A DNA stretch of 19,782 nucleotides from DAOMFM01 sp035429825. Lineage in GTDB: Bacteria > Acidobacteriota > Blastocatellia > UBA7656 > JADIYM01. The position numbers and the translations under genes were made by a program. The stretch lies in the NCBI GenBank assembly GCA_044224215.1, contig JBGAKX010000087.1, forward strand, positions 1-19,782. Direction: 5' to 3'. The notes beneath the pieces are model-generated. The model worked only from the letters and a program-made list of their open reading frames with translations. It searched no databases and was not told where the DNA came from. Within the stretch, counting starts at the first letter, position 1. The number at the start of each line of letters is the position of its first letter. Of this stretch, positions 13,135 through 19,782 are shown one piece after another.

Positions 13135-13180
13135 GACGATGCAAGTCTAACGCCGTGCGGTGGTTGGCTCAATAAAAAGA

Positions 13181-13275
13181 CATCACACGCAAAGGCGCAA
13201 AGGTGCAAAGGCGCGACGGATTGGAACTCAGGGTTGCCTTTCTACCTTGGCATCTTTGCGCCTTTGCGTGTGACC
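13181..13275. repeat. GCAAAG-type palindromic intergenic repeat, copy 2
   Basis: The left arm starts TCACACGCAAAGGCGCAAAG (13183-13202) and is matched without error by its complement at 13254-13273. After a short gap the pairing continues with GTGCAAAGG against CCTTGGCAT. The loop is about 50 bp. The core is the same as at 1564-1669. It sits between the divergent J-domain and permease genes, just upstream of the permease promoter. No obvious target-site duplication flanks it. Confidence 0.8.
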
Positions 13276-13310
13276 CACCGTTTGTCGCGCGTCGTTTCCG
13301 GATCACGTCC

Positions 13311-13340
13311 TTGACACCCCCGAACCCGCAAACCCATAAT
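13311..13340 (+). promoter_or_regulatory. Housekeeping-type promoter for the APC permease gene
   Basis: TTGACA (13311-13316, perfect -35) and CATAAT (13335-13340, five of six -10 positions) are 18 bp apart. Transcription would start near 13347, giving a leader of about 30 bases that contains a TGGAG ribosome binding site seven bases before the ATG at 13379. Confidence 0.7.
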
Positions 13341-13378
13341 CCGGCGTCCTTTGTACCCCTCGACAACTGGAGACCCGC

Positions 13379-15255
13379 ATGGCACTTGGAGTTCTGCGCA
13401 CCAAGGACCTGGACGCCATTCTGAAGGATGCCGAAGAGCCCGAGATGTCCCTCAGCCGGACGCTCGGCGCAACGGACATCATCATGCTCGGCATCGGCGC
13501 CATCATCGGCGCCGGAATCTTCAGCACCGTGGGAACGGCTGCGGCGGGCGACATGTCCCGCCCCGGCGCCGGTCCCGCGCTTGCGCTCTCGTTCATCATC
13601 ACCGCCGTCGTCTGTGCGTTCACCGCGCTTTGCTACGCCGAGTTCGCGGCCATGGTACCGATCAGCGGGTCGGCCTACACGTACTCCTACGCCACGCTCG
13701 GCGAGGTCGTCGCATGGATCATCGGCTGGGACCTGATCATCGAGTACGCCGTCGGCAACGTCGGCGTCGCCATCTCGTGGTCGGCCTATTTGCAGGCACT
13801 CCTTCGACTCGGCGGGCTCGACTTCCCCGCGTGGATGGCGACCGACTACCGGTCCTACGCCAAGGCCGTCGCCGAAGGCACGATGTCGTGGGACACCACA
13901 CCGACACTGGGCGGCCACCACGTCGTGTTCAACTTTCTCGGCGCGTTCATCGTCACGGTGCTGACCGTGCTGCTGGTCTACGGCGTCCGCGAGAGCGCGC
14001 GGTTCAACACGGTGATGGTCGGCATCAAGATCCTGATCCTCATCTTCTTTGTCGTGGTCGGGTTCTCGTACGTCAACACGGCCAACTACACGCCGTTCTC
14101 GCCGAACGGCTTCCGGGGCATCAGCTCGGCAGCTGCAGTCGTTTTCTTTGCGTACATCAAGGACGACGCCGTCGTCATCGACGGTCGCGGAGGAGACGCG
14201 CGAGCCCCAGAAGAACATGCCGATCGGCATTCTCGGCTCGCTCATCATCTGCACGATCTTCTATGTCGTCGTCGCGATCGTGTTTTCGGGACTTCTGTCG
14301 TTCCCGGACATGACGGCGATGACCGCGGCCGAGCGCGCCGAACCACTCACCTGCGCTCCAGCATGCAGCGAACGCGATGGGCGGCGGCGTCGGCTGGCTC
14401 AAGTTCGCGACGTTCATCGTCGCCGTCGGCGCCGTCATCGCGACGACGGCCGTGCTGCTCGTCTTTCAGATGGGCCAGCCGCGGATCTTCTTCTCGATGG
14501 CCCGCGACGGCCTGTTGCCGTCGCTCTTCTCGCGGATTCATCCCAAGTTCAGGACGCCGCATATCACGACCATCCTGACGGGTCTGTTTGTTGGCGTCAT
14601 CGCCGGCGTCGCCTCCATCGACGAGATGGTCGACCTGACGAACATCGGCACGCTCTTCGCGTTCGTGCTCGTGTGCTCGGGCGTGATCATCCTCAGGTAC
14701 AAGGACCCGGATCGCAAGAGGCCGTTCCGCGTGCCGTTCGGTATCGTCATCCCGATTCTCGGGATCTTTTCGTGCTTCTACCTGATGTACTTCCTGCCGT
14801 CGACGTCGTGGTTCCGCTTCGCCGCGTGGCTCAACCTGGGATTCGTCGTCTACATCGCGTACGGCGCGGTAAAGAGCCGGCTGACGGGTCGGGCGAACGC
14901 GCCCGACGCGGCGTCGCATAATGCCGAGACGGCGTGGGCCGGCGCATCGCTCGGCGCGGCAGGGCTGGGACTGCTGTTCATCGCGCTCGCGCTCGACATT
15001 CATGCGCGGTCCGGCGAGGCCGGCGTCGTGCACGAATCCATCTGGAGCCCGTCGTGGTTCCTCGTGGTGCCGCTCATCCTGAACGTCATCCTGCTCTATC
15101 CCGTCACCATCCTGCGCGCGTGGCGCGCGATCAAGGACGGCGTTGCCGGCAAGGATCGCACGCGAGCAACGCTCGCGATCGGACTCGCGGGCGCGCTGCT
15201 CGTTGCGGGAGTGATCTACCTGGCCATGGTGCTTCCCGCGAAGCTCCAGGGCTGA
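13379..15255 (+). pseudogene. APC-family amino-acid permease interrupted by two frame changes
   Basis: The gene reads in three successive frames. Frame one (from ATG 13379) gives the N-terminal half: SLSRTLGATDIIMLGIGAII, then GAGIFSTVGTAAAG, the classic first helix of amino-acid/polyamine/organocation transporters, and runs to VVFFAYI at 14158. Frame two takes up at 14181 with TVAEETREPQKNMPIGILGS and runs to AERAEPLT at 14351. Frame three resumes at 14353 with ALQHAANAMGGGVGWLK and runs to the TGA at 15253-15255. Joined, the product has about 12-14 membrane helices and about 620 residues, resembling cationic amino-acid transporters. The first break replaces the expected GFDAVS by altered sequence with four extra bases. 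The second is explained by loss of one C and one G (ACCCTGGCG to ACCTGCG). Either the gene is decaying or these are read errors. If intact it would import amino acids. Endonuclease IV follows 15 bp downstream. Confidence 0.85.
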
Positions 15256-15270
15256 TCGGTTCGGGCCGTC

Positions 15271-16167
15271 GTGGCGCGAAAGAAGCAACGCGGGCTCGGC
15301 AAGCACTGCTCGATTGCGGGGGGCCTGCCGCGCGCGCTCGACAGCGCCGCGGAGCATGGCTGCACGGCGCTGCAGTTCTTTTCGCGCAACCCGCGAGGAT
15401 GGGCGGCACGTCCGCTGCTCGAAGAGCAGGCCGACGAGTTTCGCGCGCGCCGCGACGAGCTTGCGCTCGACGACGTCACCATCCACACGAACTATCTCGT
15501 GAACCTCGCCGCGACCGGCGGCCAGTGGCGCGACATGTCCGTTGCCGCGTTCCGCGACGAGCTCGTTCGCGCGGCGATGCTTGGCGCGGACTTCCTTGTG
15601 GTGCATCCGGGCAGTTCGCGCGGCGCATCGGTCGACGAAGGCGTCACTGCGTGCGTTGAAGGCGTCAAGAAGGCCGCTGACGGGCTCGATCTCGGCAGCG
15701 TCACGATCCTGATCGAGAACACGGCCGGGCAGGGCGACTGCATCGGCCGCAGTTACGAACAGGTGGCAGAGATCATCGCGCGCTGCAGCGACTGGGTGTC
15801 GATCGGCATGTGCCTCGACACGGCGCACACGTTCGCTGCCGGCTACGAGCTGATCAGCGAGGCCGGGTTCAAGCGCACGATGAAGTCCATCCGAGACACG
15901 GTCGGCTTCGCGAATGTCCGCGTGGTGCACTTCAACGACTCAAAGGCCGCGTTCGGATCGAACGTCGATCGCCACTGGCACATCGGCGAGGGTCAGATAG
16001 GACCGGTTGGTCTCGGGCGCGTGGCGCGGTACCGGCCGCTCGCGCACGCTCCGCTGATCCTCGAGACGCCGATCGACAAGGACCACAGCGAGGCGTGGAA
16101 CTTTGCGCGGCTCGTCGAGCTTGCCGAAGGCCGCGAGTTCGGGTCTACCGTCCCGCTCCCGACATGA
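15271..16167 (+). CDS. nfo: Endonuclease IV (apurinic/apyrimidinic endonuclease)
   Basis: 298 residues, GTG start. It cleaves DNA 5' of abasic sites and removes blocked 3' ends in base-excision repair, using a three-Zn centre in a TIM barrel. All nine metal ligands of the E. coli enzyme can be placed with matching spacing: His72 (VTIHTNYLVNLA), His112 (VVHPGSS), Glu149 (IENTAGQG), Asp183 and His186 (MCLDTAHTFAAGY), His220 (VVHFNDSK), Asp233 and His235 (VDRHWHIGEG) and Glu265 (LILETP). LQFFSRNPRGW corresponds to the family's DNA-binding FQIFTKNPRQW. It follows the permease by 15 bp and probably shares its transcript. Its end overlaps the convergent CPBP gene by 23 bp. No clear Shine-Dalgarno sequence precedes the GTG, but the start places the first conserved strand (GLGKHCSIAGG) about where it sits in the family. 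Confidence 0.94.
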   Translation: MARKKQRGLGKHCSIAGGLPRALDSAAEHGCTALQFFSRNPRGWAARPLLEEQADEFRARRDELALDDVTIHTNYLVNLAATGGQWRDMSVAAFRDELVRAAMLGADFLVVHPGSSRGASVDEGVTACVEGVKKAADGLDLGSVTILIENTAGQGDCIGRSYEQVAEIIARCSDWVSIGMCLDTAHTFAAGYELISEAGFKRTMKSIRDTVGFANVRVVHFNDSKAAFGSNVDRHWHIGEGQIGPVGLGRVARYRPLAHAPLILETPIDKDHSEAWNFARLVELAEGREFGSTVPLPT

Positions 16168-17047
16168 TCAGCGCCACCTGGCAGAGGTTGAAGACCAGGT
16201 GCAGCGCGAATGACGGCATCACGGATCCCGACACCGCCCTGAGCGTCGTCAGCACGATGCTGAGCAGCCCGAGCGGAAGCAGAAACGCAGCCGACCCGTC
16301 GTATTGCGCAACGTGCACGCCCAGAAACAGGGCCGACACGACGAGAATCGCGGCGATGCGGCCCGTGCGCCGGGCGAGCGCGGGATAGATGATCCCGCGA
16401 AAGACGACTTCCTCGACGAAAGGCGCCGACACCACGGCGAACACGCTGATCGCGAGCCGTGTCGCAAACGACAGGCTCAGAACCTGTTCGAACGGCGTGT
16501 TCTCGGGCACCATGTCGAGCCACTGGAACACGAGCGCGAACGCGAGATTGGCGGCGTACACGCCGCCGAACGCGATCATCACGCTGACTGGCCCGATCCC
16601 GCGCTGCCATCCCCATCCGATACTGCGGAAAAACGATTCGCGGCCGCCGTTGGTGACGACCAGCCACGCCAGCGCGATCGTGACAACGTGGCCGACTCCG
16701 CTCCCGAGGATGCTCGCCATGACGAGCCCGGGCGACTGCAGCATCTCCTCACCGCTTGGAAGGACAATGCCTTCGCGGCCGGCGTAGATCATGTAGGCGA
16801 CGACAAAGATCTGGGCGCCTGCGAGAAGCGCAAGCACGGACGCGAGAAAGATGCCTGCGGCCTCCGGGATGCCCCACTGCGGGTCGTCCGGGTCAGGGCC
16901 GACGCGCACCGGCAACGGCTGCAACAATCCGAACGACTTCTGGCAGTCGACGCACAGCGACGGTTCCGGGCCGTAGGTCGTCAGCGGCGTGCTGCGGCCG
17001 CAGCATGGGCAGACGTGCGGCGTGGATCGTGTCGTCGCGGCTTCCAT
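16145..17047 (-). CDS. CPBP-family intramembrane metalloprotease with N-terminal zinc ribbon
   Basis: 300 residues. The N terminus has a small zinc ribbon (CPCC at 13-16 and CVDC at 32-35), likely cytoplasmic. Seven or eight hydrophobic helices follow. The CPBP (Abi/Rce1-like) motifs are present: EEVVFRG (Glu212, Glu213, Arg217), His245 in FLGVHVAQ, and HLVFN (His283, Asn287). Family members are glutamate-type membrane proteases, for example prenyl-protein processing in eukaryotes and bacteriocin immunity or anti-sigma cleavage in bacteria. The substrate is not evident here. The ATG lies two bases after the stop of the PlsC-like gene, so translation is coupled. The gene ends 23 bp inside the convergent endonuclease IV gene. 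Confidence 0.9.
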   Translation of the reverse strand: MEAATTRSTPHVCPCCGRSTPLTTYGPEPSLCVDCQKSFGLLQPLPVRVGPDPDDPQWGIPEAAGIFLASVLALLAGAQIFVVAYMIYAGREGIVLPSGEEMLQSPGLVMASILGSGVGHVVTIALAWLVVTNGGRESFFRSIGWGWQRGIGPVSVMIAFGGVYAANLAFALVFQWLDMVPENTPFEQVLSLSFATRLAISVFAVVSAPFVEEVVFRGIIYPALARRTGRIAAILVVSALFLGVHVAQYDGSAAFLLPLGLLSIVLTTLRAVSGSVMPSFALHLVFNLCQVALIMSGAGR

Positions 17048-17049
17048 GC

Positions 17050-17859
17050 TTACGAGATGCCGATCGCCGGCGCTCCTTCCGCGGCCGCTCCAGGCTCTGC
17101 GAGCCCGCGAGGAATCAACGGCGCTGCCATTTCGGCCCTGACATCGTTCATCAGCCGCTCGAGAGGTTCATTCTCGGCAAGGACCGTTGAGATGGGCGCG
17201 CTGATGTGCATTTCGACAATTCCCGGCCGAATGAGAAGCGAATCCTTGGCCATAATCTTGCAGGTTCCAATGATCGAGATCGGCACGATCGGCACGCCGG
17301 CCGATGTCGCGAGCTTGAAGCTGCCGGCCTTGAAGTCCTGAAGCACGCCGTTTCGGCTGCGCGTGCCCTCCGGAAAGACCACGACGGGAGTGCCTTCGCG
17401 AATCCGCTCCGCGGCGGCGTCCATCGAGCGCATGGCCTCGCGCCGGTTCGACCGGTTGATCGGAATGTTGCCCGCGCGCGTGAGGTGCCAGCCCATGAAC
17501 GGGACCTTGAACAGCGATTCCTTGGCGATGATCCGGAACTGCACCGGCAGAAACCCATAGAGCACGGGAATGTCCATATAGCTCTGGTGATTGGCCATGT
17601 ACACGACCGGCGTTCCCGGGGCCGGCAGGTTCTCGAGCCCGAAGACCCGGACCCGCATGCCGGCGGTTGCCGCGATCAGCCGGCACCACGTGTGCGCGCA
17701 CCAGTGCTGACGGCGTCCGTCGTGGTCGATGAACGACACCGAAAGCGAGATCGTCGCCATGACCATCGTGTAGACGTAGATCAGCGGGATGGCGACGATC
17801 GAATGGAGGAGGGCCAGCACGAGCGATGATACCTGTCCGAAATCGCTTCTCCGAAGCAA
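17050..17859 (-). CDS. plsC: 1-acyl-sn-glycerol-3-phosphate acyltransferase (PlsC family)
   Basis: 269 residues. It transfers a fatty acyl group to lysophosphatidic acid to make phosphatidic acid at the inner membrane. The four acyltransferase motifs are visible: NHQSYMD with the His91/Asp96 pair, GNIPINRS (130-137), FPEGTRS (162-168) and VPIVPISIIG (189-198). One N-terminal hydrophobic helix (about 12-40) anchors it. The TTG at 17859 is the longest start; GTG at 17820 (residue 14) is an alternative, and neither has a good ribosome binding site. The C-terminal tail (AEPGAAAEGAPAIGIS) is low-complexity. It follows the NUDIX gene by 59 bp and is coupled to the CPBP gene downstream. The symbol is used for the family; paralogues acting on other acceptors cannot be excluded. 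Confidence 0.9.
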   Translation of the reverse strand: MLRRSDFGQVSSLVLALLHSIVAIPLIYVYTMVMATISLSVSFIDHDGRRQHWCAHTWCRLIAATAGMRVRVFGLENLPAPGTPVVYMANHQSYMDIPVLYGFLPVQFRIIAKESLFKVPFMGWHLTRAGNIPINRSNRREAMRSMDAAAERIREGTPVVVFPEGTRSRNGVLQDFKAGSFKLATSAGVPIVPISIIGTCKIMAKDSLLIRPGIVEMHISAPISTVLAENEPLERLMNDVRAEMAAPLIPRGLAEPGAAAEGAPAIGIS

Positions 17860-17918
17860 GCTGCAAGCTTACCAGATGCGCCCGGTCCGTCGGGGACCAA
17901 AACGCGCCGTCTGACGAC

Positions 17919-18470
17919 TCAGCCGCGCCGCGCTTTCTGCATGCGGCGGTCCGCTGCCAGCAACGCGACGATCGTCTTGGCGTCGTCGATCTCGCCGGAA
18001 TCCACGCGGTCGAGCGCGTCCTCGAACGACATGCGGACGACCACAACTCGTTCATCTTCTTCAAGTTGCTGCGGGACAACCGTCAGGTCGCGCGCCTCGA
18101 ATATGAAGATGCGCTCCGTCGTGTAGCCCGGCGCGACCTGTATCTCGGCAATCCGCTCGACGCGGCCGGCGAGCAGGCCCGCCTCCTCCTCGAGCTCGCG
18201 GTGCGCGGTGGCCTCGGGGTCGTCGCCAGGCTCGATCCGGCCGGCGGGAATCTCGAGGCATTCGCGGTCGAGCGCATAGCGCCACTGCCGGATCAGGACG
18301 ACCGTTCCGTCGGCTTCGATCGGAAGGATGGCCGCGCCGCCGTTGTGATGCACGATCTCGATATCGAACTCGGCGCCGTCGCGCGTCTCGTCGCGAAACC
18401 GGTCGACGGTCAGATCGAAGACGCGGCCGCGATGGACCTCGCGCCGCGACACGCGCGTGATGTCGCTCAT
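17919..18470 (-). CDS. NUDIX hydrolase, ADP-ribose pyrophosphatase type
   Basis: 183 residues. The Nudix box runs from Gly77 to Leu99 (GRIEPGDDPEATAHRELEEE then AGL) and keeps the metal-binding RELEEE core (91-96). The conserved first Glu of the consensus (GX5E) is Asp83. The surrounding pattern (LIRQWRYALDRECLEIPAG upstream, QVAPGYTTERIFIFEA downstream) is that of ADP-ribose pyrophosphatases, which hydrolyse ADP-ribose to AMP and ribose 5-phosphate. Its ATG overlaps the FolC stop as ATGA (four bases), a sign of translational coupling. Other nucleoside diphosphate derivatives are possible substrates. Confidence 0.9.
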   Translation of the reverse strand: MSDITRVSRREVHRGRVFDLTVDRFRDETRDGAEFDIEIVHHNGGAAILPIEADGTVVLIRQWRYALDRECLEIPAGRIEPGDDPEATAHRELEEEAGLLAGRVERIAEIQVAPGYTTERIFIFEARDLTVVPQQLEEDERVVVVRMSFEDALDRVDSGEIDDAKTIVALLAADRRMQKARRG

Positions 18471-19782
18471 TGGCGTCGCTCGACCGGCGCGTACGGCGCG
18501 CCCTTCGCAAGCCGCGCCTTGGCCTCGCCGACGAGGTAGAGCGATCCCGCGACCACGATCAGACCGTCACGCGGCGTCACGCGGTACGCGATGCCGAGTG
18601 CCTCCTCGATGCCTGGTGCGACGGCGGGACGCCGTCCCGCGCGTGCCGACGGAAGCCCGGACCCGAGCGCGGTCATATCCGCGGCGCGCGGGGATGCGGG
18701 GTGCGTCAGCACGACGGACGTCGCTGCGGGAAACAGCTCGGCCGCCATTTCGGGAATCTGCTTGTCCTCGAGCGCGCCGAACACGAGCGTGACGGGGCAA
18801 TGACAGAACTCGTCGAGGTATGCGCGCAGCGCGCGAGCGCCCGCGACGTTGTGCGCGCCGTCGAGCAGCACCGGCGGCGCTCCGAGCACCATCTCGAGGC
18901 GGCCTGGCCATTCGGCGGAGATGAGGCCCGCGGTGATCGCCTCACGCGTGATGCCAAACCCCGCGTGTCGCAGCGCTTCGGCGGTGTGCACGGCGACCAT
19001 CGCGTTCTCGACCTGATGTCGCCCTCGTAGACCGACTACGAGCCGGTCATAGCGGTCCGCTTCGGTCTCGTAGGTGAACGTGAACCGGCCGTTCTCGCTG
19101 TGGTGAATGACGGGTTCGCCGCAGAAGACCGGCAGTACATCGGATTCGAGACACCGGCGCATCAACGGATCGAGCGCCTCGAGCGGCTGGTGCGCGATCA
19201 CGGCCGCAGTGCCAGGTTTGATGACCGCTGCTTTCTCTGCGGCGATCTCGGCGAGCGTGTCCCCAAGGTACTTCTGATGGTCGAGCGCGATCGGCGTCAC
19301 CACGGCGACGACGGGCTGCACGACGTTGGTGGCGTCGAGCCGGCCGCCGAGTCCGACTTCGAGCACCGCGAGATCGACGCGCTGTTCGGCGAACTCCAGA
19401 AACGCGATCGCCGTCATCTGCTCAAAGAACGTCGGCGGCGCGGGAAGCCGGCCGTCGTCAGCGAGCGCTTCGCCCGCGAGACGGACCCGCTCGGCGTGCG
19501 CGACGAATCGATCTCTCGAGATCGGGGCGCCGTCGACCCGGACACGCTCCTCGATGGCGATCAGGTGCGGGGACGTGTAGAGCCCGGTCGACAGACCGGC
19601 GTTGCGCGCGATCGAATCGATCATGCACGACGTCGATCCCTTGCCGTTGGTGCCGGCGACGATGACCGACGGGAACGTCTTCTGCGGTTCGCCGAGCGCT
19701 TCCAGCAGCGCCGTGACCGACAGCAGGCCCAGCTTCATTGCGAGCAGTTCGTTGCCGAGCCCGTACAGGTAGGCGATCGCCC
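18467..19782 (-). CDS. folC: Folylpolyglutamate synthase/dihydrofolate synthase, 5' end beyond the window
   Basis: The enzyme adds glutamate to dihydropteroate and to reduced folates using ATP. The ATG at 19738 is probably internal: the frame stays open to the right edge and the upstream codons give AIAYLYGLGNELLA, which matches the usual FolC N terminus (AL-YL--L), so the true start lies outside. 437 residues are visible. Counting from Met at 19738, the P loop GTNGKGST is at 29-36. It is followed by TGLYTSPHLIAIEERVRVDG, the Mur-ligase pattern EVGLGGRLDATNVV, ITPIALDHQKYLG-like VTPIALDHQKYLG, WPGRLE and DGAHN in the C-terminal domain. The stop overlaps the NUDIX start. Usual length is about 420-450, so little is missing. 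It heads the visible part of the minus-strand block with NUDIX, PlsC and CPBP genes. Confidence 0.93.
   Translation of the reverse strand, partial: AIAYLYGLGNELLAMKLGLLSVTALLEALGEPQKTFPSVIVAGTNGKGSTSCMIDSIARNAGLSTGLYTSPHLIAIEERVRVDGAPISRDRFVAHAERVRLAGEALADDGRLPAPPTFFEQMTAIAFLEFAEQRVDLAVLEVGLGGRLDATNVVQPVVAVVTPIALDHQKYLGDTLAEIAAEKAAVIKPGTAAVIAHQPLEALDPLMRRCLESDVLPVFCGEPVIHHSENGRFTFTYETEADRYDRLVVGLRGRHQVENAMVAVHTAEALRHAGFGITREAITAGLISAEWPGRLEMVLGAPPVLLDGAHNVAGARALRAYLDEFCHCPVTLVFGALEDKQIPEMAAELFPAATSVVLTHPASPRAADMTALGSGLPSARAGRRPAVAPGIEEALGIAYRVTPRDGLIVVAGSLYLVGEAKARLAKGAPYAPVERRQ

Noticed and set aside
12620..13144. N-terminal extension of the pyrophosphatase by 175 codons
   Set aside because: The added sequence is Arg/Pro/His-rich and is an out-of-frame reading of the J-domain gene. 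The strong ribosome binding site at 12623-12630 marks the real start.
13169..14254. Minus-strand open frame of 361 codons opposite the permease 5' half
   Set aside because: It runs through the palindromic repeat and the permease promoter, and its translation is low-complexity; an antisense shadow.
14347..15930. Minus-strand open frame of 527 codons opposite the permease and endonuclease IV
   Set aside because: The composition is Arg/His/Asp-rich with no domains, and the frame spans two unrelated real genes on the other strand.
16304..17341. Plus-strand open frame of 345 codons opposite the CPBP and PlsC genes
   Set aside because: It crosses the boundary of two real minus-strand genes and shows no motif.

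Overview
The window is G+C-rich, with long antisense shadow frames and frequent GTG/TTG starts. It reads as a chromosomal segment of a Gram-negative bacterium: there are an outer-membrane porin and several exported proteins. The set of families (TIGR02999-type ECF sigma factor, transmembrane Ser/Thr kinase with a DUF4384 sensor, exported TPR-CHAT protein, divergent membrane pyrophosphatase) suggests Acidobacteriota, perhaps Vicinamibacteria. That placement is inference from gene content; no 16S or marker comparison was possible. Genes are densely packed and no gene-free gap exceeds about 300 bp.

Layout, left to right. (1) 2-1561 (+): an outer-membrane porin with an N-terminal coiled coil, cut by the left edge. 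(2) 1564-1669: a palindromic intergenic repeat, then 1670-2233 (+), a small helix-hairpin-helix protein resembling DNA glycosylases. (3) 2196-9082, all on the minus strand and read right to left: ECF sigma factor, transmembrane Ser/Thr kinase, large exported TPR-CHAT protease-like protein, exported DUF4384 protein. This looks like one operon and is the most interesting part of the window, because the kinase sensor and the last gene carry the same extracytoplasmic module. (4) 9222-9295 (-): tRNA-Arg(TCT) with a plausible promoter. (5) 9422-9949 (+): a DinB-family metal-binding protein, ending inside a complex repeat/inverted repeat (9940-10061) that separates it from the convergent pyrophosphatase. 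(6) 10088-12619 (-): an ion-translocating membrane pyrophosphatase with an unusual N-terminal extension, preceded by a tail-anchored J-domain protein (12784-13134, -). (7) A second palindromic repeat of the same GCAAAG family (13181-13275) and a near-consensus promoter, then an APC amino-acid permease broken by two frame changes (13379-15255, +), then endonuclease IV (15271-16167, +). (8) On the minus strand from the right edge: FolC (cut by the edge), a NUDIX hydrolase, a PlsC-like acyltransferase and a CPBP membrane protease, very tightly spaced.

How they work together. The sigma/kinase/CHAT/DUF4384 block is likely an envelope-sensing and response unit: three of its four products place domains outside the cytoplasm and the fourth is a transcription factor with no anti-sigma gene beside it. 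The pyrophosphatase conserves energy from biosynthetic pyrophosphate as an ion gradient. The right-hand block combines folate metabolism, nucleotide clean-up, phospholipid synthesis and membrane proteolysis, and endonuclease IV serves base-excision repair. The two frame changes in the permease lie in an otherwise intact gene; one is explained exactly by two homopolymer contractions, so sequencing or assembly error is a real alternative to pseudogenisation.
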